Assembly: GCF_001417735.1 (NCBI RefSeq)
Contig: NZ_BBUZ01000023.1
Coordinates: 347,570 to 411,569 of the forward strand
DNA length: 64,000 nucleotides
Source: Streptomyces sp. NBRC 110028
Lineage (GTDB): Bacteria; Actinomycetota; Actinomycetes; Streptomycetales; Streptomycetaceae
Reading direction: 5' to 3'
How positions within the stretch are numbered: the stretch's first letter is position 1; the number at the start of each line of letters is the position of its first letter. The notes beneath the pieces were generated by a model that was given only the letters and a program-made list of their open reading frames with translations, did not search any database and was not told the DNA's origin. Shown piece by piece: positions 1 through 7,946 of the stretch. A program made the position numbers and the translations under genes.

Positions 1-797
1 GTCCGGGCGAACGCCCGGTGCAGCGTCCGTACGGAGACGTTCAGTTCGCGGGCCAGGGCCGCGGGGGAGAGATCAGGATCGGTGAGGCGGCTGTCCGCGA
101 TGTCCATGGCCGCTTGGGCCAGCGCGGGGGCCAGCAGGGGCTCACGGTCGTCGAACGCTTGCATGAGCACCCCCTTGACCAGTTCGATCAGAGAGTTGCG
201 AGCGGCTCGGACACCGGCAGCGGAGAGGTCGTTCAGCGTCGCGTCGACGATTTTGGTGTACGCCATGAGCAGACGCAGTTCGGGCGAGTCGGCCGAACCG
301 ACGATCGCCCGGTCACGGATCAGCGGCCTGAGCTGCGACGCCGGCAGGATCAGCACTTTCGCCGTCGTGCGCGGTTGCATCTCGAACCGCACCGGAGGGC
401 CGTTGTGCCGCACGATGAACTGCCCGCCCGGTACGGAGGCGTCGCCCTGGCCGCGCGGACCGATGAAGCGCCACTCGCCACGCCCCATCACATGCACCAG
501 GACCCGGTCGTCGAGGCGGTGGGAGGCACCCCGGGTGCCGCCCGCCATCGACTCGCCGTAGAGTCCCGCGACCACCGTGTCGTGCACCTTGGACGCGCGG
601 ACCCTGACCCGGAAATCACCCGAGCCGAGCGGCTCCATGGGCGGCAGCGGCAGCGTCTCCCCGATCTGCGCCTCCCATCCGCGCCGGAAGACCTCGAAAC
701 CGTCCCGCGCGGTGCGCGGAGCCGTGACGTCCACGAAGAAGTTCCTCGCCGGCCCGCCGAGCCGCGGTGCGGTGTCTCCCGTGTCGCTCATGGTCAT
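1..797 (-). CDS. AraC-family transcriptional regulator (3' end cut by the window)
   Basis: The minus frame reads an N-terminal AraC-type sensing domain (the AraC_binding_2 kind, about residues 20-180) and the beginning of a C-terminal helix-turn-helix block. The last visible residues, including ALARELNVSVRTLHRAFART, are a typical first HTH of AraC/XylS proteins. The second HTH lies beyond the window edge. I chose the start MTMSDTGD because an AGGAAG Shine-Dalgarno lies about 10 bases upstream; a second ATG six bases further in is possible. The gene is divergent from the O-methyltransferase at 1086, with 288 bp between, so it may regulate it, but that is inference. The plus-strand open frames here are shadows. 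Confidence 0.85.
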   Translation of the reverse strand, partial: MTMSDTGDTAPRLGGPARNFFVDVTAPRTARDGFEVFRRGWEAQIGETLPLPPMEPLGSGDFRVRVRASKVHDTVVAGLYGESMAGGTRGASHRLDDRVLVHVMGRGEWRFIGPRGQGDASVPGGQFIVRHNGPPVRFEMQPRTTAKVLILPASQLRPLIRDRAIVGSADSPELRLLMAYTKIVDATLNDLSAAGVRAARNSLIELVKGVLMQAFDDREPLLAPALAQAAMDIADSRLTDPDLSPAALARELNVSVRTLHRAFAR

Positions 798-888
798 ACG
801 GCACGCATCTTCCTGGCACGGATATGCCATCAGAGTAGCGCGATGGTACAAGCGCGCACCGTGATGATCTGCCTAGGCTGAGGGGCGC

Positions 889-930
889 GGACGATACCGA
901 AAGCGCGGAGGACGATGCCGAAAGCGCGGA
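889..930. repeat. 21-bp tandem direct repeat in a divergent promoter region
   Basis: Two adjacent 21-base copies (889-909 and 910-930) differ at one position; each contains GGACGATACCGAAAGCGCG or the same with ATGCC. They sit between the divergent AraC-type gene and the O-methyltransferase gene, where AraC proteins commonly bind direct repeats. A regulator-binding role is inference; a chance duplication in high-GC DNA is the alternative. Confidence 0.5.
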
Positions 931-1085
931 AGCCGGGGCGCGCCTCTCCCGAAACGGACAGACGGCGTCCCGGGTCCAACGCCGTGCCGCTCATGGAGCC
1001 GTCACGTCGCCGGGCGTGTGAAATTCCACGGGCTCGCTTTCATGCTTTCCGCTCCCCTGGTGAATCCTGAAAGGTTTTTACTGCC

Positions 1086-2135
1086 ATGTCTGACACGAAT
1101 GGTGGCACCGACGTCGCGTCGAGTGACCCCGCAGCCGATGCCGCGGCCGTCTTCGACCTGCTGATCGGCTTGGTTCGCGCCCAGGTCCTGAGGGGTGTGG
1201 CGGCGCTGCACATCGCCGATCACCTCTCCGACGGAGCCTTGACGGCCGGGGAAGTGGCCGAGCGTGAGGGAAGTCATCCGCAGGCCACGTACCGACTGAT
1301 GCGCGCCGCCTCGTCGTTGGGCCTGCTCAGCCACGAGGGGGAGCAGCGTTTCGCTCTCACCGGCCGGGGCCGGCTGCTGCGTTCGGATGTGCCCGGCTCC
1401 CTGCGCTCCTTGGTACTGGCCCAGACCGGCTCGGCGCACTGGCGGTCCTGGGGCCACTTCCCCGAGGCCGTGCGGCAAGGGGAGAGCCAGACCAAGCAGG
1501 CGCTGGGGATGGACGTCTTCGAGTATTTCGGGCAGCCGGAGAACGCCGAGGAGGCGGCTCTCTTCGCTCAGGCGATGGGCGACATGTCCAGCCTGGTGAC
1601 GCAGGGCGCCGTGGCCGCGGTCTCCACCGCCGGTGTGTCCACCGTTGTCGACGTCGGCGGTTCGAACGGTGATTTCGTCCTGGCGCTGATGGAGGCGAAC
1701 CCCCAGCTCAACGGGCAGGTCCTCGATCTGGCTCACGTCGTCGACGGCGCACGCGCCGAGGCCGAGAAGCGTGGTCTGTCCGACCGGTTCTCCACGGTGG
1801 CGGGCGACTTCTTCGTGGAGGTTCCCCCGGCGGACCTCCACCTGCTGAAGACGATCCTGCACGACTGGGACGACGCCCAGTGCACGACCATCCTGCGGCA
1901 TTGCAGGGACGCCGTGAACGAGGGGGGACGCGCGCTGGTCGTCGAGATGGTCATCGGCGAGATCGGTCAGCCCGACGCGGCCGCCCTGTCCGACATGGCC
2001 ATGCTGACCATGACGAACGGCATGGAACGCGACCTGGACGCGTTCGACGCCCTCTTCTCGGCCTCGGGGTGGCGCCGGTCGAAGACGTACCCCGTGGGCG
2101 GCGGGTACTTCGGCATGGAGCTCGTCGCCATCTGA
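1086..2135 (+). CDS. SAM-dependent O-methyltransferase (class II, dimerisation-domain type)
   Basis: The 349-aa protein has the layout of actinobacterial small-molecule O-methyltransferases. An N-terminal helical dimerisation/winged-helix domain (about residues 20-100) is followed by a Rossmann SAM-binding domain. Motif I is VVDVGGSNGDF (about 185-195) and the acidic motif is near VAGDFF. The segment LLKTILHDWDD (about 257-267) carries the His-Asp region that supplies the catalytic base in plant and polyketide O-methyltransferases. The substrate is probably a phenol or hydroxyl of a secondary metabolite, but it cannot be read from sequence. The gene stands alone, divergent from the AraC-type regulator and closed by a strong hairpin. 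It starts at ATG within a less GC-rich leader. Confidence 0.9.
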   Translation: MSDTNGGTDVASSDPAADAAAVFDLLIGLVRAQVLRGVAALHIADHLSDGALTAGEVAEREGSHPQATYRLMRAASSLGLLSHEGEQRFALTGRGRLLRSDVPGSLRSLVLAQTGSAHWRSWGHFPEAVRQGESQTKQALGMDVFEYFGQPENAEEAALFAQAMGDMSSLVTQGAVAAVSTAGVSTVVDVGGSNGDFVLALMEANPQLNGQVLDLAHVVDGARAEAEKRGLSDRFSTVAGDFFVEVPPADLHLLKTILHDWDDAQCTTILRHCRDAVNEGGRALVVEMVIGEIGQPDAAALSDMAMLTMTNGMERDLDAFDALFSASGWRRSKTYPVGGGYFGMELVAI

Positions 2136-2155
2136 CGCCCCCACGCGCGGATACT

Positions 2156-2188
2156 CTCGCCGGTGGCCCGTGACGGGCCACCGGCGAG
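2156..2188. terminator. Strong hairpin terminator after the methyltransferase gene
   Basis: A perfect 15-bp stem (CTCGCCGGTGGCCCG pairing with its complement at 2174-2188) closes a 3-base loop. It lies 20 bp past the methyltransferase stop, between two convergent genes, and so could stop transcription from both sides. There is no clear T tract, as is usual in Streptomyces. Confidence 0.8.
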
Positions 2189-2230
2189 CCGCGTGTCGCG
2201 CCCCCGTACGTCGCGGGGTCTTCGCGCGGG

Positions 2231-2521
2231 TCAATGACTCCAGGAGACCATTCCGTCCGCGGCGACCAAGGCGGCCAGGACGGCGAGATCGGTGACGCCG
2301 AGTGCCATGCCGAACCAGGCTCGTCCTCGCCGTGACGTGCCGCGGCACAGGGCCAAGGTGGCCAGCACCATGGCGATGGGGCCGAGGAAGATGTTCGCCA
2401 CCAGGAGACCCGGGAGGCCGAGCATGAAGGACGCGACAGCCATGTCGTCGGCGTCCCGGACACCGGTTTTCTTCGTGGTCGTACCTGTCGGGCCGGGCTT
2501 TACCGGGACGGTCGACCGCAT
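2231..2521 (-). CDS. Small DUF4190-like membrane protein
   Basis: This is a 96-aa protein with a short polar N-terminus (about 30 residues) and two hydrophobic segments. The first, FMLGLPGLLVANIFLGPIAM, and the second, LAVLAALVAADG, flank a glycine/arginine-rich loop. That arrangement matches the DUF4190 small membrane family, whose function is unknown. I chose the ATG of MRSTVPVK because AAGGAG lies 9 bases upstream; an upstream in-frame ATG at 2542 is less likely. It is the third gene of a likely operon with the MMPL exporter and another small membrane protein, and starts just after the latter's stop codon. Confidence 0.7.
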   Translation of the reverse strand: MRSTVPVKPGPTGTTTKKTGVRDADDMAVASFMLGLPGLLVANIFLGPIAMVLATLALCRGTSRRGRAWFGMALGVTDLAVLAALVAADGMVSWSH

Positions 2522-2522
2522 G

Positions 2523-2687
2523 TCAGGAATCTCCTTCGCCACGTCCGGAGAGGCGTTCTCGCACCGTGAAGACGACCAGCCAGGCGATGATCAGTGAGCC
2601 GGCGACCAGGCTGACGGTGACCGGGATATGGGCGACGGCGCCCACGAAGACCCCGAAGAAGAGCAGCGCGAAGACAATCGGCACCAT
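2523..2687 (-). CDS. 54-aa membrane protein in the MMPL exporter operon
   Basis: The short ORF starts MVPIVFALLFFGVFVGA and encodes two predicted membrane helices (about residues 3-20 and 24-43) with a charged tail rich in Arg and Glu. It lies 20 bp downstream of the MMPL stop and ends one base before the next gene's start codon, so translational coupling is likely. I recognise no named family. A role as an accessory subunit of the exporter is inference from position only. A longer upstream in-frame reading (to 2801) would overlap the MMPL gene and is not favoured. Confidence 0.6.
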   Translation of the reverse strand: MVPIVFALLFFGVFVGAVAHIPVTVSLVAGSLIIAWLVVFTVRERLSGRGEGDS

Positions 2688-2707
2688 GGTCTGCCTCGTT
2701 CCACTTC

Positions 2708-5086
2708 TCACCGCATGGCGGTTTCTCGTTCGGGCTGCGGGTCGGCGCTCGGGGCCGCCGGTTCCTGGGGCCGGGGGGCCGGGCGGCGTCCGGGGAGCCA
2801 CCAGTTCCAGCGGCCCATGAGACGCATGGACGCCGGCACGAGCAGGAGTCGCACGAGGGTGGCGTCGAGGATGATGGCGACGGCCATGCCGAACCCGAGT
2901 TGCTGGATGGGGACGATGCCGGCGAATCCGAAGGCCCCGAAGACGGCGACCATCAGCAGTGCGGCGCCTGAGATCAGGGGGGCGGTGCGGGTGAGACCGC
3001 GGGCCACGGACTCCGTGTTGTCCCCGGTCGCCAGGTATTCTTCGCGGACCCGGTCGAGGAGGAAGACCTCGTAGTCGGTACTGAGGCTGAACAGCAGCGC
3101 CAGCAACAGCACGGGGACGAAGTTCTGCAGGTAGTTGGTCTGCTCGAAGTTCAGCAGGTCGGTACCCATGCCGCGCTGGAAGACGAGTACGAGGACACCG
3201 TAGGTCGCGGCGATCGACAGCAGGTTCATGGCGATGGCCTTCAGCGGCAGCAGGAGCGACCGGAAGGTCAGCAGGAGTACGACGTACACCGCGGCCAGCA
3301 TCACCATGATGACGATGGGCAGGCCATCCTGGATGACGTCGTTGGCGTCGAGGCCTTCGGCCGTTTCGCCGCCGATCACGGCGTCCAGTGAAGCGGGGAG
3401 CTTGTCCGCCTCGTCCTGGACGCGGTGCAGCAGACTCCGCGCGGCATCACTGGATGCCTTGGTGTCCGGGACGACCTCGAAGACGACGGTCCGGTTGTCG
3501 CCGGCGACGTAGTGGCGGATCGTGTCGTGGGCGTCGTCGGGCAGCCGGTTCATGACGGGGTCGGCGAGGGCCGTGAAGGGGGCCTTGGGGCTGACCGCCT
3601 TCAGCGCGGGCAGGGCCGAGTCGACGCGGTCGACATGCGGCAGCTCCTCCAGGCGGTTGCTGAACCCGGTCAGCTCCTGGGCCTGCGCCGATGTCTCCAG
3701 GGGGCTCTTGGAGGTGATGACCACCTGGAGGGGCGAGGTGGTGCCCACCCCGAACGCGTCCTGTACGTGGTCGTAGCCGACCCGGACCTGTGAGGTGCCC
3801 GGGAGGATACGGGCGTCGGGGGAGAACGTGCGCAGCTGCGCGGCCGGCGCGGCCAGTGCGAGCAGCGCGATGCTCGTCGCACCGAGGAAGAGCACCGGGC
3901 GTGCCATGACCTTCAGGGCGATGCGGTACCAGCGGCTGGACTCCTCGCCTGCCACCGCGCTCGCCGCGCCCGCGTCCGCGTCCGGCCGGCGGCGGGGAAG
4001 GCGTATGCGGCCGGCGTTGATCCGGTTTCCCAGGATGTGCAGCAGGACCGGGAGGAAGACGACCGCCGTCAGCACGGAGAAGGCGACGACCACGGTGGCG
4101 CCGAGGGCGAGGGAGAAGATGACGTTGAGATCGATGAGGAACAGCGTGCACATCGCGAGGACGATGGTCACGCCGGAGGCGATGACGGTGTGCCCGGAGG
4201 TGCGCAGGGTGGCGGCGACGGCGGTTTCGACGCTCTGCCCCTTGGCGAGTTGCTCCTTGAACCGGGTGATCATGAAGAGGGAGTAGTCCACTCCGACGCC
4301 CAGCCCCAGCATGGTGGCCGCGTTCTCCACGAACACCGACAGTTCGTAGTGCTGGGAGATCGGTGCCAGCAGGCCGAGCGTGAAGACGATGGCGGAAACG
4401 CCCACCGCGAGCGAGACCAGGGCCGCGGCGACGCTGCGGAAGAGGAGCAGCAGGATCACGATGATCAGGGGCATCGTGATCAGCTCTGCCTTGGTCAGGC
4501 CCTCCTGGCTGAGGGTGTTGACCTCGCCCCAGAAGGAGGAGGGGCTCACCAGGGAGACCTCAAGTCCCTTGGCCTCGAAGCGGTCCGTCAGGTCCTCCTG
4601 GACCTTGGGGAGTTCGCGGCGGGCGGCGCCGTCGTCGAGGTCGAGGGCCAGCGAGTCGGTGACGGTCCGGTGGTCGTCGCCGGCGTACGGGGACCTGTTC
4701 TCGGCATCGAGCGTGGTCCATCCGCTGACGTCCGTGACCTTCAGCGTCTTGTCCCCCTGGACGTAGCGGGTGACGTCCAGGGCCCGTTCCTCGAATCGGG
4801 GGCTGTCGGTCTTGTGTGCCTTGTCGTGAATGACAAGGGTGACCGTGGTCTTGCCCCGCCCCTTGAATCCGTGTTCGAGCTGGCGGGCGGCCTTGTCCGA
4901 GTCGGACCCGGACACGTACCAGCCTCCCCCGCTCAGCGAGTCGGCGATCGACGAGGCGCCGAGTCCGCTGACGGCCAGGGCCACCAGCCACAGCGCCAGC
5001 AGCGGCCAGCGCGCCTTGCCGATCGCCCGGGAGATTCGGGCCGCGAACCCGCCGGTGAGCGGCGGAGGTGAGGTGTGCGGAGTCAT
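2708..5086 (-). CDS. MMPL/RND-family exporter
   Basis: The 792-aa integral membrane protein has the duplicated RND/MMPL layout: a membrane segment near residues 27-48, a large extracytoplasmic loop, and five to six helices (about 200-370). A second loop and a second helix group (about 590-760) follow. Characteristic pieces include GVGVDYSLFMITRF in the first half and LSTDYEVFLLDRVREE in the second; their Asp residues are typical proton-relay positions. Actinobacterial MMPL proteins export lipids or hydrophobic antibiotics using the proton gradient. The gene heads an operon with two small membrane proteins and is divergent from a TetR gene, a usual arrangement for substrate-induced efflux. Confidence 0.92.
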   Translation of the reverse strand: MTPHTSPPPLTGGFAARISRAIGKARWPLLALWLVALAVSGLGASSIADSLSGGGWYVSGSDSDKAARQLEHGFKGRGKTTVTLVIHDKAHKTDSPRFEERALDVTRYVQGDKTLKVTDVSGWTTLDAENRSPYAGDDHRTVTDSLALDLDDGAARRELPKVQEDLTDRFEAKGLEVSLVSPSSFWGEVNTLSQEGLTKAELITMPLIIVILLLLFRSVAAALVSLAVGVSAIVFTLGLLAPISQHYELSVFVENAATMLGLGVGVDYSLFMITRFKEQLAKGQSVETAVAATLRTSGHTVIASGVTIVLAMCTLFLIDLNVIFSLALGATVVVAFSVLTAVVFLPVLLHILGNRINAGRIRLPRRRPDADAGAASAVAGEESSRWYRIALKVMARPVLFLGATSIALLALAAPAAQLRTFSPDARILPGTSQVRVGYDHVQDAFGVGTTSPLQVVITSKSPLETSAQAQELTGFSNRLEELPHVDRVDSALPALKAVSPKAPFTALADPVMNRLPDDAHDTIRHYVAGDNRTVVFEVVPDTKASSDAARSLLHRVQDEADKLPASLDAVIGGETAEGLDANDVIQDGLPIVIMVMLAAVYVVLLLTFRSLLLPLKAIAMNLLSIAATYGVLVLVFQRGMGTDLLNFEQTNYLQNFVPVLLLALLFSLSTDYEVFLLDRVREEYLATGDNTESVARGLTRTAPLISGAALLMVAVFGAFGFAGIVPIQQLGFGMAVAIILDATLVRLLLVPASMRLMGRWNWWLPGRRPAPRPQEPAAPSADPQPERETAMR

Positions 5087-5131
5087 ATGAGGCCTTACGG
5101 TGGAGGATCTGAGGAGAACGCTGGATAATGA

Positions 5132-5180
5132 CTGACCCCGAGTCTTTGACCGACCCCGAGTCGGCGACTCTCGGTCGGTT
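5132..5180. promoter_or_regulatory. TetR operator between the MMPL operon and its regulator
   Basis: An imperfect palindrome at 5148-5180 has arms GACCGACCCCGAGTC and GACTCTCGGTCGGTT around a 3-base spacer, with 13 of 15 positions complementary. A third half-site, ACTGACCCCGAGTC, precedes it at 5131-5144. The sites lie immediately upstream of the TetR start at 5199 and cover the divergent promoter region, so repression of both genes is the natural reading. Confidence 0.75.
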
Positions 5181-5198
5181 AGTATTCTTGGAGGTCAT

Positions 5199-5819
5199 AT
5201 GGGAGTCAAGTCTCGGCGCGCCGAGTACGCAGCACTGACACGTGCCGCCTTGCTCGACGCGGCCGCGGAGTTCTTCGCCGAGAAGGGTTTCGACGTCACG
5301 TCCATCGACGAGATCGCCACCGAGGCGCGTGTGAGCAAGGGGGCCGTCTACCACCACTTCGCCGACAAACGGGCCATTTTCGACGAGGTCTTCCAAGTGA
5401 GCCAGGCGGAGGTTCTGGCGCACGTCAGAAAGGCGATCACCACGGCGAGCGGCGACGAGGACGACCGGCAGCCGTGGCTGGTCGCCGTGACCGCCGTACA
5501 GGACTTCCTGGACAGCTACGTCACCGACGCGCGCAAGCGGTCGCTGCTGCGGCAGTCCGCCAGCGTGCTCGGCGTGCGCCGTTGCCGGGAGATCGACGAC
5601 GAACTGGCGCTTCCCCTGGTGCTGGGGCTCCTGGAGGAGCTGCGGGCCCGTGGAGAACTCAAGGATGTGTCGATCAAGATGGCGGGCACAGTGATCTTCG
5701 GGACGCTGTGCGAGGCGGCGACCACGCTGGCCCTTGCCGACGACCACGAAAAGGCCGGCCGTGAGGCATCCCAGGTCGTCAGCCACATGCTGTCCGGCCT
5801 GCTCAAGAATGCCTCTTGA
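5199..5819 (+). CDS. TetR-family repressor of the divergent MMPL operon
   Basis: The 206-aa protein has a canonical TetR HTH in residues 12-58 (TRAALLDAAAEFFAEKGF, then EARVSKGAVYHHFADK) and a helical ligand-binding C-terminal domain of about 145 residues. The ATG is preceded by TTGGAGGTCAT, a good ribosome site. It is divergent from the MMPL exporter with 112 bp between, and that gap holds the palindromic operator. Its likely role is ligand-relieved repression of the exporter and of itself; the ligand is unknown. A 15-bp hairpin follows the stop. Confidence 0.9.
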   Translation: MGVKSRRAEYAALTRAALLDAAAEFFAEKGFDVTSIDEIATEARVSKGAVYHHFADKRAIFDEVFQVSQAEVLAHVRKAITTASGDEDDRQPWLVAVTAVQDFLDSYVTDARKRSLLRQSASVLGVRRCREIDDELALPLVLGLLEELRARGELKDVSIKMAGTVIFGTLCEAATTLALADDHEKAGREASQVVSHMLSGLLKNAS

Positions 5820-5860
5820 CGGCACGAAGGGATGCCGGCGGGAAAGCGGCGCGCACAACG

Positions 5861-5900
5861 GCGGGCCCGTAACCCCAGCGACTCAGGGTTACGGGCCCGC
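5861..5900. terminator. Hairpin terminator after the tetR gene
   Basis: A perfect 15-bp stem, GCGGGCCCGTAACCC with its complement at 5886-5900, encloses a 10-base loop. It is 42 bp after the TetR stop and between convergent transcription units, so it can act in both directions. Confidence 0.8.
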
Positions 5901-6038
5901 GATGACGGGAATCGGCCGACGTTCCCGGCCGTGCTGATCACACGGAACGGGAGTTGCCCTGCTCCGGCGACGCGGCGGCGGGTCCGCGGATCGGGTCCAC
6001 CGGGTCCATCGGGTCCATCGGGTCCGGAGACCGGACGG

Positions 6039-6932
6039 TCAGCCGCGCGCCGCCCTGGCGAGCGAGACGAGTTCGCGCAGACCGCCGAGCAGGGTGAAGG
6101 GCCACCGCGCCGCCGCGCTCCACCGCCCCGCGGCGCGGCGCGTGGCCCGGTGCACATCCACCACGACGTGGCGGCGCACGGGTTCCCCGGCGAGGATCTC
6201 GGCTGACATCCGGGCGCTGAGCGCGCCGAACTGCAGCGAGGCGTAGACGAGTTGCGGAACGCTGTAGTCCGTCTCGCCCAGGTGTGCGCGGGCGTTGTCC
6301 AGCATTTCCACCGGGATGAAGCGCACCGGGATCGCCTTGAACAGCAAGGACCACACCATGGCCTGGTCGACCATGGCCGAGGTGATCTTCCCGTCGAACG
6401 GGCGTGCGTGGGGCTTTCGGTAGTCGTAGAACCGGATGTACTGGGTGCCGGCCATGTCGTATCCGGTCAGCACCGGCCGCCCCGCGCGCGCCGCGGCCTC
6501 GTGGAGGCGGTACTTCGCCTGCCACCCTGACCGTTCGGTGACATCGACGCCATCGATGACCACGGCGCACCGGCCGACCAGATCCTGGGCGTTGTCCTCG
6601 GTGACACCGTCCGTCACCACCTCCACGCGGGCGTGCGGGTTGATCTCCGTCACCCGCCTGGCCGCGACCTCGGCCTTGTGCCGGCCGATGTCGGTGTACG
6701 CCGCGTGCTGACGGTTGAGGTTGTTCAGCTCGAACTCGCCGACATCGACCAGGATGAAGTCCTGGACACCGAGGCGGGTGAGGGGTTCCACCGCCGCGCC
6801 CCCGGTGGAACCGCAGCCGGCGATCAGAATCCGCGCCCGGGACAGTTCGTCCTGCGCCCGGTCGGATATGAAACCGCGGTTGCGTTCCGTGAACTCCTGG
6901 TAGAACTCCCGCAGCATGATGTCTTCCGCCAT
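6039..6932 (-). CDS. ThiF/MoeB/E1-like adenylyltransferase
   Basis: The 297-aa protein carries the E1-like nucleotide fold. It has a glycine loop AGCGSTGG (about residues 35-42), the acidic segment LVDVGEFELNNLNRQ (about 56-70) with the Asn/Arg/Gln set that binds ATP-Mg, and IDGVDV further on. ThiF, MoeB and MccB proteins adenylate a C-terminal carboxylate of a protein or peptide. I see no CxxC zinc pairs. The C-terminal half (TGYDMAGTQYIRFYDYRKP onward) is not typical of ThiF, so the substrate is open. The ATG overlaps the upstream stop as TGATG, so it is translationally coupled to the acyltransferase-like gene. It is the last gene of a four-gene operon. Sulfur transfer or peptide modification are both possible. 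Confidence 0.85.
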   Translation of the reverse strand: MAEDIMLREFYQEFTERNRGFISDRAQDELSRARILIAGCGSTGGAAVEPLTRLGVQDFILVDVGEFELNNLNRQHAAYTDIGRHKAEVAARRVTEINPHARVEVVTDGVTEDNAQDLVGRCAVVIDGVDVTERSGWQAKYRLHEAAARAGRPVLTGYDMAGTQYIRFYDYRKPHARPFDGKITSAMVDQAMVWSLLFKAIPVRFIPVEMLDNARAHLGETDYSVPQLVYASLQFGALSARMSAEILAGEPVRRHVVVDVHRATRRAAGRWSAAARWPFTLLGGLRELVSLARAARG

Positions 6933-7945
6933 CAGGCAGCCACCTCTACAGGGATCTCCACGTGTTTGACCGTCCCGGACAGCTCCGCCATGAGCCCCCG
7001 CAGAGCGCGGATCGGCGAGGCATCGGCGACGGCCTGTTCCAGGAGCTTGCCGCGCTTCGCGATTTCGTCGAGCTCCGGGGTCCACGCGCAGAAGGGGAGG
7101 ACCTTCTCGCGCGCGATGTACATGGGGTGCATGAGGTCCCGCCGGCTCAGTGCCGGCGTGGTGCCTGTCAGCAGATGCACATCGAGTCCGAGGAGCACGA
7201 GGTGGCGCAGGGCCACATGCTCTTCCACATCGCCGACCAGCAGCTTGATCGAGCCGCCTGACGCGTGGACGGCCATGGTGATCCCGGCCAGCAGTTCCAG
7301 GGTGATCCGCAGACGCTGCGCCCGATCGGTGACGTCGTGCGCCTGTACGAAACGCTTCACCTCCCTGATCTCGTGCGTGTTCAGCGCCGCCGCGTCGGGC
7401 AGCACGGTCTGCAGGCGCATCGCGTGCGCCTCCTCGCAGGGGAACAGACGGCGGTCCGGGGCGAGCAGTGGGCGCGGCTCGGGGTCCTTGCCGTGGGCGA
7501 GCGCCACATATCCGAGGATCCGGCCGCTGTCCGCGTCCGTGGTGATGACGTGGGTGTCGGCGTCGTGGAACTCCCGGATCGGCTCACAGAACAGTGACTG
7601 CTCGAAGACCACGTCCTCGCTCGCGTACCCCGCCCGCAGGTATCCCGACAGGCGGAACCCGGCCAGCCCCAGAAGGTACCGTTCGGGAATCGACGCGGTG
7701 TGCGCCGCGATGGTGACAAGCCCCCGCCCATGAGCGGACCGGTGTAAGAGCGCGTCGTTCTTCTCCAGCTCCGCGGCCATGCGGTGGTAGCTGAGCCGAC
7801 TGTGCATGCGGAGGATGTCCTGGATGTAGCGGCGCCTCACCTCGTCGGTCAGAAGAGCCGACGCGTGTCCCTCGGGGAGTTCGAGCGGGACACTCCGCGG
7901 GCCGGGCACGGAGGCGGATCCAGCCGTGACCCGATGCTCGTTCAT
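6932..7945 (-). CDS. N-acyltransferase / autoinducer-synthase-like protein (GNAT-like fold, tentative)
   Basis: This is a 337-aa protein of uncertain family. Its central region has the pattern of FeeM-type N-acyl amino acid synthases and acyl-homoserine-lactone synthases. That pattern is an FCEPIREF-type segment, a strand plus acidic turn (THVITTDADSGRILGYVAL), and then HEIREVKRFVQ, resembling their E-(I/V)-(S/R)-R strand. A second half (LRITLELLAGITMAVHASGG and HLVLLGLDVHLLTG) fits the remaining GNAT-like helices. The assignment rests on pattern only. The gene starts one base after the acyl-CoA dehydrogenase stop and overlaps the ThiF start by one base. That linkage suggests it uses or makes an acyl group. 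It could instead be an orphan conserved protein. Confidence 0.6.
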   Translation of the reverse strand: MNEHRVTAGSASVPGPRSVPLELPEGHASALLTDEVRRRYIQDILRMHSRLSYHRMAAELEKNDALLHRSAHGRGLVTIAAHTASIPERYLLGLAGFRLSGYLRAGYASEDVVFEQSLFCEPIREFHDADTHVITTDADSGRILGYVALAHGKDPEPRPLLAPDRRLFPCEEAHAMRLQTVLPDAAALNTHEIREVKRFVQAHDVTDRAQRLRITLELLAGITMAVHASGGSIKLLVGDVEEHVALRHLVLLGLDVHLLTGTTPALSRRDLMHPMYIAREKVLPFCAWTPELDEIAKRGKLLEQAVADASPIRALRGLMAELSGTVKHVEIPVEVAA

Positions 7946-7946
7946 A

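Noticed and set aside
2523-2801. 92-codon version of the small membrane gene in the MMPL operon
   Set aside because: The extra 38 N-terminal residues are Pro/Arg-rich and overlap the MMPL gene; the ATG at 2687 fits the hydrophobic start.
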